A stretch of 64,000 nucleotides of DNA. Source: Volutella citrinella. Lineage: Eukaryota > Ascomycota > Sordariomycetes > Hypocreales > Nectriaceae. Positions 46,328 through 59,600 of this stretch are shown piece after piece (the first letter of the stretch is position 1; each line of letters starts with the position of its first letter). Where the stretch lies: assembly GCA_034401135.1 (NCBI GenBank), contig JAWZSP010000004.1, positions 3,286,001 through 3,350,000 of the forward strand, read 5' to 3'. A model generated the notes under the pieces. The model was not told the origin of the DNA, did no database searches, and saw only the letters and a program-made list of their open reading frames with translations. Both the position numbers and the translations under genes were made by a program.

Positions 46328-48802
46328 ATGGCTACTGAACGCACGCCCTTGATTCAGACGGTCAACGTCGCTCCTCCCCGGCAGAGGTATCCGCATCAAG
46401 CATGGCGCCGCTTCTTCACTCTTGTGTCTGCCTCGATTCTCACGTTTGGCTTCTTCTTCTTTGCGCTCCATGCTTTCTTCCTTTGGCCGCGTGAGTGGTC
46501 GCACCACCGTCACTACACCCATCACCGCAAAGGCCTGAGCCAGGCCGAGCTCGACCAGATCCTCCTCGACACCCCTTCTGCAGAAAAGGCCGAGGAGTGG
46601 AGCCGGTACTACACCGCTGGCGCACACCTGGCTGGTAAGAACCTTTCCCAGGCTGAATGGACCCGCGATCGCTGGACGGAATGGGGTATCAAGTCTGAAA
46701 TCGTCTCATATGACGTTTACATCAACTACCCTGTCGACGCCAGCGTCTCCGTCCTGGAGAAGACGGCTGGCGACCAAGAATTCAAGGTCGCTTTCAAGGC
46801 TTCGCTGCAGGAAGATGTTATTGATGAAGATCCCACTACCGGTGTCGAGAACCGTATCCCCATCTTCCATGGCTACTCCGCAAGTGGCAACGTGACTGCG
46901 TCTTACGTCTATGTCAACTACGGGACGTACCAGGACTATGAAGACCTCGTAAACTCCGGCATTGCGTTGAAGGGCAAAATTGCAGTTGCGAGATACGGCG
47001 GCGTTTTCCGCGGCCTCAAGGTAAAGCGTGCTCAGGATCTGGGCATGATTGGCGTGTTGATCTACAGTGACCCCGGTGACGATGGCGAGGTGACGGAGGA
47101 GAATGGTTACAAGGCTTATCCCGAGGGTCCTGCTAGAAATCCTAGCAGTGTTCAGCGGGGGAGCGCCGAGTTCCTGAGTGTGAGGCCTGGCGACCCGTAC
47201 GTGTTCTTTCTGTTCTGTTCTGGATAACATGAACCCCCATCTGACCTTTCTAGGACGACTCCCGGATACCCGTCTAAGCCCGGTGTCCCTCGCGCTCCGG
47301 TTAATGAAGCAACAGCATCAATCCCATCCGTCCCCATCTCTTATGCGGATGCCCTACCTATTCTCAAGGCCCTCAACGGCCACGGCCCCAAGGCCTCGGA
47401 TTTCAACAAGTACTGGAACCGCAACTTGGGTCTGGCTTACAAGGGCGTCAAGTACAACGTTGGTCCGTCGCCTGACAACGTGGTCTTGAACTTGTACAAT
47501 GAGCAGGAGTATGTCACCACTCCTCTCTGGGATGTGATTGGTGTTGTCAACGGCACCATCCCCGACGAGGTGGTCGTTATCGGGAACCACCGCGACGCTT
47601 GGATTGTCGGCGGCGCCGGTGACCCCAACAGCGGCTCTGCCGTCCTGAACGAGGTCATTCGCGGAGTTGGAAAGGCCCTCGAGGCCGGGTGGAAGCCTCT
47701 GCGAACCATTGTCTTTGCCAGCTGGGATGGCGAAGAGTACTCACTCATTGGAAGCACCGAATGGGTCGAAGAATATTTGCCCTGGCTCTCTGGTACGGCG
47801 GTGGCTTACGTCAATGTGGATGTAGGCGTCGAGGGACCTCGTTTCCGGGCCGCCGCTGCGCCACTTCTGAACGAGCTCCTTCGCGATGTCACAAACATGG
47901 TGCCATCTCCCAACCAAACTGTGGAGGGTCAGACGGTGGGAGACGTCTGGGACGGCTACATTGCTACGATGGGCAGTGGAAGTGACTTTACCGCCTTCCA
48001 AGACTACGCAGGCATCCCTTGCATCGACATGGGGTTCAAGGACGACGGGTCAGTCGTGTACCATTATCATTCCAACTTTGACAGCTTCCACTGGATGAGC
48101 AAGTTTGGCGACAAGGCTTTCAAGTACCACCAAACCATGGCCCAGGTCCTGGGCCTTACGGTCGCGAAGCTCTCCGAGAGTGCCATCGTTCCCTTTAACG
48201 CCGCAGAGTACGCCGACGCCTTGAGCAGCTATCTGGACAAGGTGGAAGCCAAGTTTAAGCCAACCGACGAGAATCTGAGCGAGGAGGACATGTTCGCCAT
48301 GCGCGCCAGTGTGTCCTCTGTGGGCGTCACGGGAGACAAGGACGTGTTCAAGCAGAGCCTAAAGCAAGTCCGGGATGCCCTCGGCGTCCTCGGCATCCGC
48401 GCTCGCGAGCTTGATGAGGAGGCGGCAGCGGCGGCCGACGAGCTGGAGGCAGGCATCCCTTGGTGGAACATTGTCGAGAAGATTCGACTTGGTCTCGCCA
48501 TCGCCAAAATCAACAAGAAATACAAGCTCCTGGAGCGACAGTTTCTTCATGAGGGCGGCTTGGACGGTCGAGATTGGTTCAAGCATGTCGTTTTCGCTCC
48601 AGGACTGTGGACTGGATACTCTGGAGGTGAGTTCTCTTTTCCACGCCACTGACTATGTTGACTCGTTGCTAACATACATTCCTCCTTAGCCGTGTACCCG
48701 GGATTGTCTGAAAGCATCGATGCAAAGGATTACGAGAATGGCATCAAGTGGGCAGGCATCATTGAGGGTTCTATCCGTAAGGCTGTTCGGAGCCTCGAGT
48801 AG
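46328..48802 (+). CDS. Glutamate carboxypeptidase II-like M28 peptidase
   Basis: Three exons, 46328-47196, 47254-48626 and 48690-48802, give 784 residues. A short cytoplasmic N-terminus is followed by one membrane span (about 29-53), making a type II membrane protein, then a protease-associated domain (with ALKGKIAVARYGGVFRGLK) inserted in the M28 fold and a helical transferrin-receptor-like dimerisation domain at the end. The two-zinc site looks complete: H402 in NHRDAW, D413 in GDPNSG, E450/E451 in WDGEEYS, an Asp in VNVDVGVEG and H562 in YHYHSNFD. It is therefore expected to be an active peptidase, unlike transferrin receptor. Yeast Vps70 and Tre1/Tre2 belong to the same superfamily. The start MATERTPLIQ matches fungal relatives; an in-frame ATG 63 bp upstream is less likely. 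Confidence 0.93.
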
Positions 48803-51800
48803 GCTATTATATGGGGGATAACGATGACCCAGCTGATGTGCACATACGGCATCTTGAATTCATGCTGGGGTCTTTTGGATTGACACTATTATTATCCATC
48901 ATGCTCGATTAGCTTCGCCCAAGCAGGCGTGCTGCCTTGGATGATGATCTAACTTGCCCATGAAGGCGTTGAGCCGCCCTGGGCTTGTGCCCTCATAGCT
49001 CGGGATCTAGTGAAAGCTCAATGCGGCCAAGACAGTAGCCTAGAGTTCCTCAAGAGTACATATTTCTAGATTGGATTCCCATCACGAGATGGCCAGCAGA
49101 TGAAGATGAATTATGAAGCACGTGGACGAGCTCCGCGATGATCGAATCCTTCCCCTGCCTAAGAAAAGGAAATCCGACCCAGGTTAGGTTTCGTTGTGTT
49201 AGGAAGAGGGAGGGTAAGGTTGTACATCCAACATCCCCTCCCCCGGCCCCCCAAATGATCAGACGGAAAGAGGGAATGAAAGGTGAAAGAAAGACGCGTC
49301 TGTGCTCGTTTCATCACAGTTGACATGCTAGTAACCGCACGCTGAGAAATGGTGAGCAACTCGCGGGCTGTGAGCCGCTCAGGGACGACGATCCCTCTTT
49401 AAACCCGCAGCTTGATGAACCAATAGCAATAGATATGTGCTGCCCTTAAATGGGTACGGCCCGGTCATACCATCCATCAGACCATCAAATGAAGATGCCC
49501 ATTTAGCTGACTCGGTGGTGGCACTGTTGGTTGGTTACCAGATAGATAGGCGATCGTTTCCTTTCTCGTGTGCATCACGATGAACTCTGGCTAGAAATGT
49601 GAGGAGCAGGCTGGTTTTGGTCAGGACCAAGGCGTCTTCTGAGCAATAGTTTCAAGGCTTGGTTTTCAGGCTGCCGCTTTCTACTTCAACAATGAGGGTG
49701 ACCCCCCAGAAGATCCAGGCGAACTCCGAGTGCATGGTAGAAGCAGCAGAGATAGAAGCTCGGGCTCAATTCTATCTTTGACCCGGAAACAATGCTTCTC
49801 GCTATCTCTGCCAGCGAGAATGCGAGCCAGACTGCGACTTGATAAGTCTCCTGCCGGTTCGTTATTGGGCCAGATTATCTCAAATCCACTTCCATCGATG
49901 TAGTCAAGTAGTACATCTCGAAGGTATCTACCTGGTCTTCGTATCCCTCGCAGAGGAACATGACTGAGCATACCAAGTGCGGCTTTCGCCAGCGAGACTG
50001 ATTCGAATTTGATACCCTTTGGACAGATTCATTCAGGAGCAAGGCATCCGCAACTCAGGGGCGTGCAGTTGGCGCGCGGACAAAGTCCGCCTGTGTGCCT
50101 TGTACGGCCTGCATTGGTGTCGGTGGAATGGAAGCAAATGCAAGGCAAGATGGCGAATGCCGGCATATGAGCCGGTCATACGACATCCGGAGGCCGGCTC
50201 GGTAGTCTTAAAGCGGTGATACCCAGCAGACGGGCATCGAGCGGCTACTCTCGGTGTTCATTTGCCCGACCACCGCGGGTAGATGACGGCATTGTAGCTC
50301 ACGTAGTTGCAAGACAAGCCTAGCCTGAATCTATTTGACGACGTAGACAGAAAACGTCCATGTGCAACCGATGAGCTAGCACTCGACAACCAGCAAAAGC
50401 ACTGCTAATATTAACTCTCTTGGCCATGGGCAGGGATGATGACAGATTTTGCGCAGTGGCGAAGTTCTCCACAGCCTGCAGGGACACGGAGGGGACGTGT
50501 AGGGACGGATACCTCTGACAAGACCGAGATATTCCCATGGGCCATGGCAAGGATGGCTCCAACGGCCCAATGGCATCCGCAGCTTGCGCAGCTTGCGCAG
50601 TCCAGCCGCCTGGACCTGACCTCTCTCGGTAAATATGCCATGAAACCTTGCTTGAGCCTCAAGTGGATCGACGGGCGGCCATTGCCGCAACGACCGACTT
50701 ACACCAGCAAGAGGAGGGGTCTGGAGAGGGGACGACTTGAATGCAGCATCAGCTAGCGGGGGATCTAGCTCGTTGGCTCGTCGATATCTCACAACAGGGT
50801 CCAGCCGGCAACCCCCACGCCACCCACTGATGCAGCAGCGCAACCTGTGCACAAAACGCAACGTGGATAAGCTGGCCATTTCGAGGTTGTCGATTTTTAT
50901 CCACGTCCAGAGGGATGATTTCCAATCATCGGCCAAAGAGGCGACGCCGTAAGGCGCGGGCGTCGGCCAATTGGAAGACCCAGGACCGGCACATGAGCCG
51001 GTGCTTCACCCCGTCCCCGTTCCCGTGCCCTGGGCGCCTGATGTGATAGAGCCGAGCGAAGATTCCAGAGGTCGAGAACCCAACGTGGACTCGGCAGAAG
51101 CAAACCAAGGCAGGGCAGGGCTGGCGGAGTACGCGCTGCGGTGGCACATTCGCCTCACGCACGCAATTCCACAGCGCGAACGCCTGAGCGGCTGGGCAAC
51201 ACCGCTTGGGCGGTCATGAGGTCGTCGCTCGGCCGGGTAGTCGATGGCCGACGGCACAAGGAGACCGGCGACGGGCCTAGAGGCAACAGCGTCATCAACC
51301 TGGAACAGAGTCTCGAGGGTGATGGCCTTGGTGTGGGGACGCGCGCACGCACCGGGACGGGACAGCACCGGGGCCCGGAGGTGCAGCAAGGCCGCAGGCG
51401 TGTGGGAGGGATGGGTGCAGCGGCGGCGGCGGCGAGAAGCGAGCAGGCGGGTGGAAGGGCGAATGTGCCAATGTGTCAATGCTACTGGCACTTTGGCACT
51501 ATGGTGGTGTGTGGTGTGCGAATCTGGACGGGGGAGTGGGAGTGGGAGTGGGATGCGGAAGCGTGCGCAGAGGAGGAAGGAAGGGAGCGGCGGCCACACC
51601 CACACCAGACACAAGCTACAGCCAGCCCGGAGGTACATCACCTACTCCGTGTCTCCCGGTATGTGTTATGCCAATGCCCCGAGCATAAAGAGCCCGCCAT
51701 GCCTCCCTCGACTCAACTCTTCTTTCCTTCTCTCTCTCTCATCAAGCAACAGCCTGCATCGCCTCTTCACCTCGGCTCACCAGGAACGCATCGATCTAGC

Positions 51801-51951
51801 TGCCCAGCCCACCTCAGCTACATCCACGCTTGCACAACTTTGACTCGCCAAGACTCTTGAGTCGCCGCACAACTGTTATACACACTCACAACCACAACCA
51901 CAACTACAACCACAACCAAAACCAAAACAAATCACCACAACTACAATCACA
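48803..51951. other. Long intergenic region with CAA-rich leader
   Basis: About 3.1 kb. The last 250 bp look like a promoter and leader: pyrimidine-rich at 51700-51780, then a CAACCACAACCA-type unstructured stretch at 51881-51951 directly before the next start codon. The frames in 50.4-51.9 kb, up to 239 codons, overlap similar ones on the other strand and are judged spurious. No other feature is supported. Confidence 0.5.
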
Positions 51952-52236
51952 ATGGCCTCTCTCCCTCCCCAGAAGTTCCTCACCCTCACTGCGGCTCCCA
52001 AGTCGCGATACCTCTCTCTGGCCCCCGCCACCTCGGCTTCGTACCCCACGAAGCAGGCCCGCACCCACGCCCGCGCCCAGGACATCCCCGTCGACGATGC
52101 GGCCCTGGCCCTCCGTCGCTCGTCCACTGCTAGCTCCAGCAGCGGCAGCAACAGCGGCTACCGTGTGCTGAAGCTGGGACCCGTCCACTGGGGCGAGCAC
52201 CCTGATGACCACAAGGGCGACTTCCACGACCTCTAG
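51952..52236 (+). CDS. Small protein with PVHWGEH-type C-terminus
   Basis: A 94-codon intronless frame preceded by a CAA-rich leader and a sharp ATGG start. The product begins MASLPPQKFLTLTAAPKSRY, has a Ser-rich middle (STASSSSGSNSGY) and ends LKLGPVHWGEHPDDHKGDFH before DL and the stop. The last 25 residues have a composition and spacing typical of a conserved motif, and ascomycete small proteins with this PVHWGEH/HKGD ending occur in several species, from memory. No signal peptide or membrane span is seen. Function is unknown. The pyrimidine-rich promoter and leader suggest strong expression, which is inference. Confidence 0.75.
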   Translation: MASLPPQKFLTLTAAPKSRYLSLAPATSASYPTKQARTHARAQDIPVDDAALALRRSSTASSSSGSNSGYRVLKLGPVHWGEHPDDHKGDFHDL

Positions 52237-55200
52237 AAGACGGGCTTCTACGATGTTGTTGTGACTTGTGTCTCTTTCTTCACGATATATGCAAGCTACT
52301 TTGAAGCTACTATGGCAGGCGATTGATTGATTGACATTTGGGCGAAATTTGGACGGAACTTGCGCTTCTCCATCTGGAAAACGATGGAGAAACAGCACAA
52401 AAAAAAAGATAGGTGATGGTGGATACCCTGGGCTATGGACACTGGGGGGCGTGTGAACACTCACGCATGGTTGAGAATGGAACCCAGATCCGCTTCGGCG
52501 GAAGGGAAGTGAAGAGACAACGGGATTAGGAATGAGGTGGGCGGCTTTGCTCTTAGATCCTGCGTCTGGTTTGAGAACATGTGGGGGGTTGTTGAGGCTT
52601 GGGACGGGCTCTTTAGGGTCACATTCGTTTGGGGTAGCAATGCTCTCTGTCTGGTCGCGGCAAGTGACCGCGACTGAATGAATACCAAGACTGTTCCATA
52701 CAAAAAATTGGCTTTCCCTTTGAGTCCCCTCTAAAAATCGGTGACGAAAACGCCGAACAGCGAATGCCAAATAGCGAAAGCCTAACCGCCAGGGCCTAGT
52801 CAAGCCACTGTCTGGGGGATGGTCGGCGTTGTCTCCTGCTGTTGGTGGAGGGCGCGCGGGGGCAGGGTCTGCGGCCATGGAAGCTCAAGAGTCAATCCTC
52901 AAGGGACCTGCGGGATGGCGCTACGCAGCTACTAGCTCATGGGAGGCGCCAAAACGGCCCTGCCGAGGGAGGGGAGCTGAGACTGCTGAGTGCGACGGCC
53001 ACCCACGGGCTGGGACATCTGAGACACCGAGGCATGTAGACCGGGGGGGCGATTCGTAATTACGGGCGACCAGACGGACGAGTAGGCATCCAAGGCATCC
53101 AGGGGCGTGGGTTGATGACATAGTGCCATGACGACTGCCAGCTGGAGAGTCTAGTGCCTGTGTTGCCATGAGCCATCATCCATGAGCCATCCCGTCATCC
53201 CACTCGCACCCTCCAATGCCTCAGTCGCATCCCATGCCCCGGCAGTCGAGAGCCGTGGCCTGGCCAATGTGATCGCTGGCCCTTCGGTGCTAGCGGCGCG
53301 GTCAGTGACGGCTAAGGCTGCGCTAGGCTGCGGCGCTTGCTTAGATGACACCGGCTTATTACACGTGCTTGTTGCGGACATCCGTCCACAGTGCCTGTGC
53401 CTGTGCAAATGGACGAGCGGACAGCGGCGGCGGTGGGCATGACGTTGGGCGGAGACGGCGAGGGGCAGGCAGGCCGTGCACGGATGGGGGCATCGGGGGC
53501 CCTTGGGGCCCAGATTTGATAGTGGAGGGGTTATTAGATTGTTAGTATGATTGTCGGGATTCTGAGCCGCGTCCACCGCGTTGAGGAACAGGTCTCGTCA
53601 GTACAGTACATGGCAGAGTCGCATGGCCATGGACAAGGGACGCACGGCAGGGGAAAGGCACGCACTCTCCCAGATCTCGACGCGCCCCCCATCTGACATG
53701 AAGTGAACGCGAACCGGTCCGGCCTCTTGTGCCGTCCCCCGTCAATCCCCCCCGTCGCATGCGCGCCAATAGACAGAGGGGTTGACGTCTCGGGCTGCGT
53801 CAGGCTGTGTCAGCGCAAAAATTGATGGCAACTCTGCTGCACAGCTGGGGGCCAGCGCACACTGGTTGAATGGCTCCCGAGGCTTGTGCCCATGTGCGCA
53901 TCTCTGTGTGTGGTTGTGCGTCTCGTTCGTGGGCCGGTCGAGAAAAAAGCCTGGGCCGGGCACGGAGGACCTCCGAGCGAGGTGCATCAGAGCACGAGGG
54001 AGGCATGCATGGGAGGGGCGCATGTCGCATCTGTTTTTTTGGGGCTTCAAGCTTGTCCTCTTTTTTTTTTTTTTCCTTTTCTTGGCCGTTGTATGGCTGG
54101 GGAAGAGTGGGTTGCCATGGTGCTGTGTTGCTACTGTGCCGTATGTAGTCGGTAAGATGCCCGTAGCCTGCCCACAGACACGAGGGCCGGCCGGGACTCG
54201 ACTGCGACGCTACCGCAGCCCGTCCTGCAAGATGGGGGCAACCATCTCCGGCGCACGGGTGTGAACTATGAGATCCGAAAAGCTCATCATCTCCTGGATG
54301 GCAGTCGAAATAATCGTCTTGCTTCTTCTTCGCATTCAACAGAATCCCTCGCGCCGCCCTGGAATGCTGCCAAGTGTTTCGAGGTGCAACCTAATGAATG
54401 GTGAATGGGATGATTGTTGTTATCACAGCCGGCCACTCAGTTGGGCCAGGCTCCAATCTCCATTGATCCGCATCGTGAGTGACACTAAGCCCTGCAATCA
54501 ACTGGGTCCCTTTGCTTCCTTCTGCGCGCCCTTAGAATTCGCACCTAGCGGCGCTCTCCGGACGGAGGAAGAAATCCGCACTGCCCGTCTCGACCGCGAT
54601 GGATTTGCTGCTGCCGCTGTTGCGTACTCTTCTGCTGCTGTGCTGCCCTTGGCGCTACTGTGCCCACCCACATTTTTTTTGGGCATTCCGGACAGGTACT
54701 TGACTGGCTGTCGTGCTACTTCTGTGTGTTGCAGTGCACTGCGCTGCACCAGCCGGTGACAAGAAAGAATGCGAGCCGGTCTGAGACGTGGCTGCTGCCA
54801 TGCATATCTCCTGCTTCCATGCCGTGCTCTTCATTGCCTCCCCCGCCTTTCGGCCATCCGAGCAGCGCTCTCGGGGTTACGCGCGGCACTAGGCGATGAA
54901 GGCCGATTGATGATTGTGTTTCCCCTGCTCGTTGTGTGGGTGCTGTATCCGTAATTCCAGATCGTAATCATCAGTAGGCCATGTTCGATGTGACGACGAC
55001 TGTCTCACACAAACGGCATATTGTCTCGGGCGAAATTTAAGCTTGAAAGAGGCAAACTTGAGACTCGAGTGTCGATCTCTCCTAGAACAGATTATACTCG
55101 TCACCAGAGAGCCTTGGCTTCTCCCGCCCTTCGGCGAAATTCCAATGGAATACGCAACAGCTGGAACTGACTCAACTGAGCAACTTCCTACTGCCACGAG

Positions 55201-55694
55201 TATGTCGCAGCATCACGACGGCTTGGACGGCAATCCAAGTCTCGCCTCGCACCCCACGGCCTAGTTTCTGCACGGGATAAGATCGGCGCTCTCAGTGTGC
55301 GTGGCAGGTGTGGCTGGCACGCCGCCAACGAGCGAGCTCTGCGTGTTGTTGTTGTGGTTGTCAGGCGAGATCAAGATGGCTGAACAGCCAGTGCCTCTCC
55401 TCCCACCACCCACCCTCTCCCGCCCAGAACAGCTCAATACGGCATCCAGTTGCAGCCATCATTGGGACCCCAGCTCCCTTGACTGTTACCCCGCCGGCCC
55501 AGATCACTACCTCTCTTGCGGCAGTGGATGATGGATGTGGCAAGGCCGGATGCCCTCACTCCAACACACCCACCCCCGCCTCCGTGCCGCCGGCCGGATG
55601 GCTTCAGCAAGGTAGCGAGGGAACCACGGCGTCAAATGACCTCGTAGCGTAGCAGGCTCCAAGTCGTTCGTAAAGCAGAAGGGTGTTTCTCTTG
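52237..55694. other. Long intergenic region, no supported gene
   Basis: About 3.5 kb. A T14 tract lies near 54061. Overlapping frames on both strands have Cys/Arg/Gly-rich composition typical of GC-rich noncoding DNA. The first part is the 3' flank of the 94-residue gene and the last part the 3' flank of the F-box-like gene. Confidence 0.5.
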
Positions 55695-56600
55695 TCACCT
55701 CGTCCTCCCCCCTCTCCTCCCCTCGGGCGCAATCGCAATGGTCCTGGACTCCGGGTCGACGAAGCGCAGCACGGCCCGCCAATCAATCTCCACCCTCTCC
55801 GGCCGGGGCCCCAACACCTCATACGGCTCCCGGGTGCACGGGAAGCCCCGGGCCGAGTGGAATCTGCACCAGGCGGCGTCGTGCGTGCCGTCGACCCACA
55901 CCGTCGCCGTGTGAAGACACGGGTCCGACACCACCGCCAGCAACCCGTCCAGCGGCGGCCGCGTAAACATGCCCAGTCGCCGCTCGTCAAGCCCGTCGTC
56001 GACGCCGTCCATCGCCGCCCGCTCGGCCACGTCTTGCTGCCGCAGGTGCTCCGTCCTCACCCTCTTACCCTGACGGTCCACAGCCAGGCCAGGCCCGGTG
56101 CGCACCCGCAGCCGCAGCCGCAACGTCCGTAGCTGGCCGTTGACCTGCATGTCCGCCAGAATCGGCACAACTCCCTCCTCGTCGCTCACCCACCCTCGCA
56201 GGCTGTTGAGGCACAGGTCCAGAGTCGCCACCTGGCGCAACGCATCGCGGTTCGTCAGCAGCACCCCATGCGTCCTCCCCATCTCGCCCTCGTCCTCGTC
56301 GTAGTTGCGGGGCGCCTTGTCGGCCTCGGCTCGCTCACTCGCTGCCTCGGCCAGGACTCTCCGGATGTGCGCCGCGTGGGAGTCTCGGATCTCCAGTGCG
56401 AATTTGTTCCCACGATAGAACACTGGCACGGCGATGGCGTGGATGATAGGATGCACCAGGAAAACGTCGATGGGGTTGATCGGCGCCCGGGAGCACGGAC
56501 AGATCTGGATCGGCTCTGGGCTCGTCAAGAGCAATTCAAGAATCAGACTGAGCACATCAGTCGGGAGGTCCAAGAGATTCAGCGTGTCGCCTTTCATCAT
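55695..56600 (-). CDS. F-box-like hypothetical protein
   Basis: A 301-codon frame without introns. Residues 9-25 read LLDLPTDVLSLILELLL, a divergent F-box start, and a FLVHPIIHAIAVPVFYRGNK stretch follows, like the conserved block after the F-box in many short fungal F-box proteins. The middle holds LRTLRLRLRVRTG and an Arg-rich helix, and the end EVLGPRPERVEIDWRAVLRF looks well ordered. No repeat domain for substrate binding is visible. It could be a Skp1 adaptor with an unknown target. The opposite strand also has an open frame over part of this region, but without recognisable content. The second Met would be an equally good start. Confidence 0.65.
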   Translation of the reverse strand: MMKGDTLNLLDLPTDVLSLILELLLTSPEPIQICPCSRAPINPIDVFLVHPIIHAIAVPVFYRGNKFALEIRDSHAAHIRRVLAEAASERAEADKAPRNYDEDEGEMGRTHGVLLTNRDALRQVATLDLCLNSLRGWVSDEEGVVPILADMQVNGQLRTLRLRLRVRTGPGLAVDRQGKRVRTEHLRQQDVAERAAMDGVDDGLDERRLGMFTRPPLDGLLAVVSDPCLHTATVWVDGTHDAAWCRFHSARGFPCTREPYEVLGPRPERVEIDWRAVLRFVDPESRTIAIAPEGRRGGRTR

Positions 56601-59600
56601 GTATTGTTGCTTCCAAGTTTGATGTTTGGGAAGGAAATTTGCGGGGCTTCAGGTTAGGCAGAAATACAGGCAGCTCCTCCTCAAACCGTACTCCTCCTAT
56701 ATTCCCAATGTCAACAGTCTGTCAACGAACCGCCTCTATACAAAACTTCCTCCATTGTCTAAAGTCATTATGAGTCGTATCACTCTCGATGAGTATTTGA
56801 CACTATCCGTCGGAGAGGTCGGGTTCATCCGCGAAACGAGGCACACCACGATACTCTCCACGGGCGCATGGTTCAACGTTCCGAGTCCGGTTTCCGAGGA
56901 GTCGTGAACTCCTTCCAGTTAATATAGTTCAATGGTCGAGTGGGCTGAGCCATGGTGGTTGCCAAGGTGAGCCCTCGCGGTGGGCTCTCCCTATTTTAAG
57001 CAGACGTTCTACGAAATCTCAGCACGTAACGCGGGAAGCTCCCATGGAAACTCTCCGTCTTGATTCATTTCCCCAAAGCCTTTTTCAAACGACGCAAGGG
57101 CTTGCTACCTTGTAGAGAGCAAGGTTTGCAAGGTCGCTAAGCAACAGGTTGGTGCAGCCCCTGGATCAGAGCCGGTGCAGCGGCGTGCGACCGAGGTTGC
57201 TTCAACTAGTATTTTAATCAGGTCGTTACCAACATCTCCCAGCATTTCATGTGTTACATTCAATGCGTAGTTATTGACTCAACCCGCTACTGCGACCAAC
57301 AGTGATCTAATTCTAACGAGATTGGCGTCGACTTTCTCAGCGATTGACCGCCTGCGATAGTGCGTCCATGACTTCCAATGGCAACCTTTACAATAGAGCG
57401 GACCAAAAGTCTCCCGAGATCGTCTAGAAGGAGTTTGAAAGCCCAAAGGCTCTACCTTGGTCGCACAAATGTGCTCATGGCGGTGATAAAGCGACACCGG
57501 CAGGTTCCTCATTAAGGGGCCCTTTGGGATGGGCCTGTAGCTTCAGCCGTTCGCATTCGCTTTAGCAGCGCATCTATCACACTACATGGAGCTAGCTGAA
57601 CTGATGCACAGGGGGGGAAATACAGACCGTTGTGCCGACAATCCATGCCCAAGCAACCTCCACCGGCCCAGCCCCTTTGCACTAGCTGACCGCCCAGAAG
57701 CACCGCAAGATACAGAGATTGCCTGAAGAAACATACCAAGAGAGCAAAATCATCTGACTCTTTGAATCCCCCTTGCCATCTATGGGAGCCGCACTCTCAC
57801 TTCCCAAGGCCACAGAGTAGACGACCAGATGTCCTCAGGAAGCCCTGTCCCAAGGGATCGTGTCCACCAATGAATCCTATCCTCAACAAGTCCAGCCTGA
57901 GTAAACACAATCAGCAATAGATCGTACGATTAATAAAATCTCACTCCTGCTTTTTCTATCCAAGAAACGTAGTTGCTGGCTCCCGTCACCTTTCCAGCCA
58001 CGGTTCGCAGATGGGTAGGCATGCTGCCAGGCGAAGAACAAACCACTGGCAAGCAAGCATACACCTTTTCGCTAAGATCTATTACATCAGGGGCTAATTT
58101 TCCATCCTGTCTAGCTATTAGACACGCTACTCGTGAGAGACCTAGCCTTGACGTCAACGCTTTGCGCAAAAGCCAAGCGTGTGGCATTTCCATCCGTACG
58201 AGGCGAACCTACGAGCAGCCTACGGCGGAGCAGCCTGTGAATTAGTAGCCAGTAGCACCGCATCGTTGGGGTCATGGCGATGTTCGCCGGGTTGAGGAAG
58301 CGAATACCTGCCTACCTACCTATCTAGGTAGTCAACATCGGGCCTCACCCCTGCATTTCCACGCCGCTCATCGAGACTGACCTTGGCAAGTTTGCTCCAG
58401 TATATGTAATAAGGAACTGGTAATTCGCTTCTAATGAAACCGAGGCTTTAGGCGAGCATGTTGGTCGTTGGAATTCAGGAGGCATGCACCAGTCAACCAA
58501 GCGGCGGGCTTCCGTGGCCCTTCTCCGCAGCACCTCTGATCTCGCACAAGCGGAATGAAGTGCGGTAAAAAAAAAAATCAACAATCGACAGGGGCCAGGC
58601 CATCGGTCAAGAAACCATAGGCCACCCCGAGAGTTACCCAAAGTGCATTGCTTTAGACTCGGCCGGCAAGCGAGGCATGTTGGTGACGAACACGACTTGC
58701 GTGCAGAATCTCATCATAACCCACAATTTTCCAACTCTCTGACAGGGCTAACAAACTGGACCAAGTTGCCGGTACAATTGCTGCAACCAATTTCGATTCT
58801 GTCGAGTCACCACACCGCAGCCCCTGGCTTACACGGCCAAAGTCGGGGGGGTGGCGCAAGATCTCGACTGGCACCGCCAGGTTCCGGAACAATCGGCGCT
58901 GGAGACAACAGGGCGATGCCACCGCAGGTCTAGGGCCATACCCAAGCCCACCTGCAAAAAATACACTTTGCCAGCAGAAACTGACGGCCTGGGTGAAGAC
59001 GATGTAGTCGAAAGACGTCAGCCAGTCGAACTTGGCTTGGGTGGTGATGTGGGGTTGAACGACTGGCTGCTGCAAGGGCGGCGCTTAGAAGTCACACTGA
59101 TTGGTTCAGCCGCAGGCGTCTACCGCTGTATACGCCCCCCATCACATCAATCCACGCACCGAGCCACGCAGGCAGCTCAAGGGCAAGTTCACAAGCCCAT
59201 GATCCGGGCCATGTACTGTAGAACTTGCCTTGGCCATTGGTCCCAACTCGTCAACATAGGGCAGGGGGGGGGTGGCACAGCGGCAGATTGCTGGCAGTCC
59301 TTTTGCGAGCCATGGCGAAGGTGGCCTGCAAATTCGTGAGTTAGACCGCAGCAGTTCACCAGCAACTGAGGGCTCAGCTCAGAGAATCATCCGTTCCCTA
59401 CAGATATCACTCTTCCATGTTGTCTCTCGGGGTTTCATTCTACTCGACCCGATCGGAGTAGACGAAACTCCACGGAGCTCAGACGCAGATGCGGAACCAA
59501 CATACATTAGCTTGATTGCAAAGCGGCCCAGTCCCAAAGCAAAACCAAACGAGGAGCCTTCCCAATACAGGGGGTGTACTCCAGAATAAAGAAGCCAAGG

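Noticed and set aside
51006..51860. Frames of 211 (minus) and 239 (plus) codons overlapping each other
   Set aside because: Both have the Arg/Ala/Gly-rich composition of GC-rich noncoding DNA, neither has a domain, and the region works better as promoter and leader of the 94-residue gene.
56626..56907. A 93-codon frame containing VGEVGFIRETRHTTILSTG
   Set aside because: The middle looks slightly protein-like, but the start overlaps the promoter of the divergent F-box-like gene and no family is recognised.
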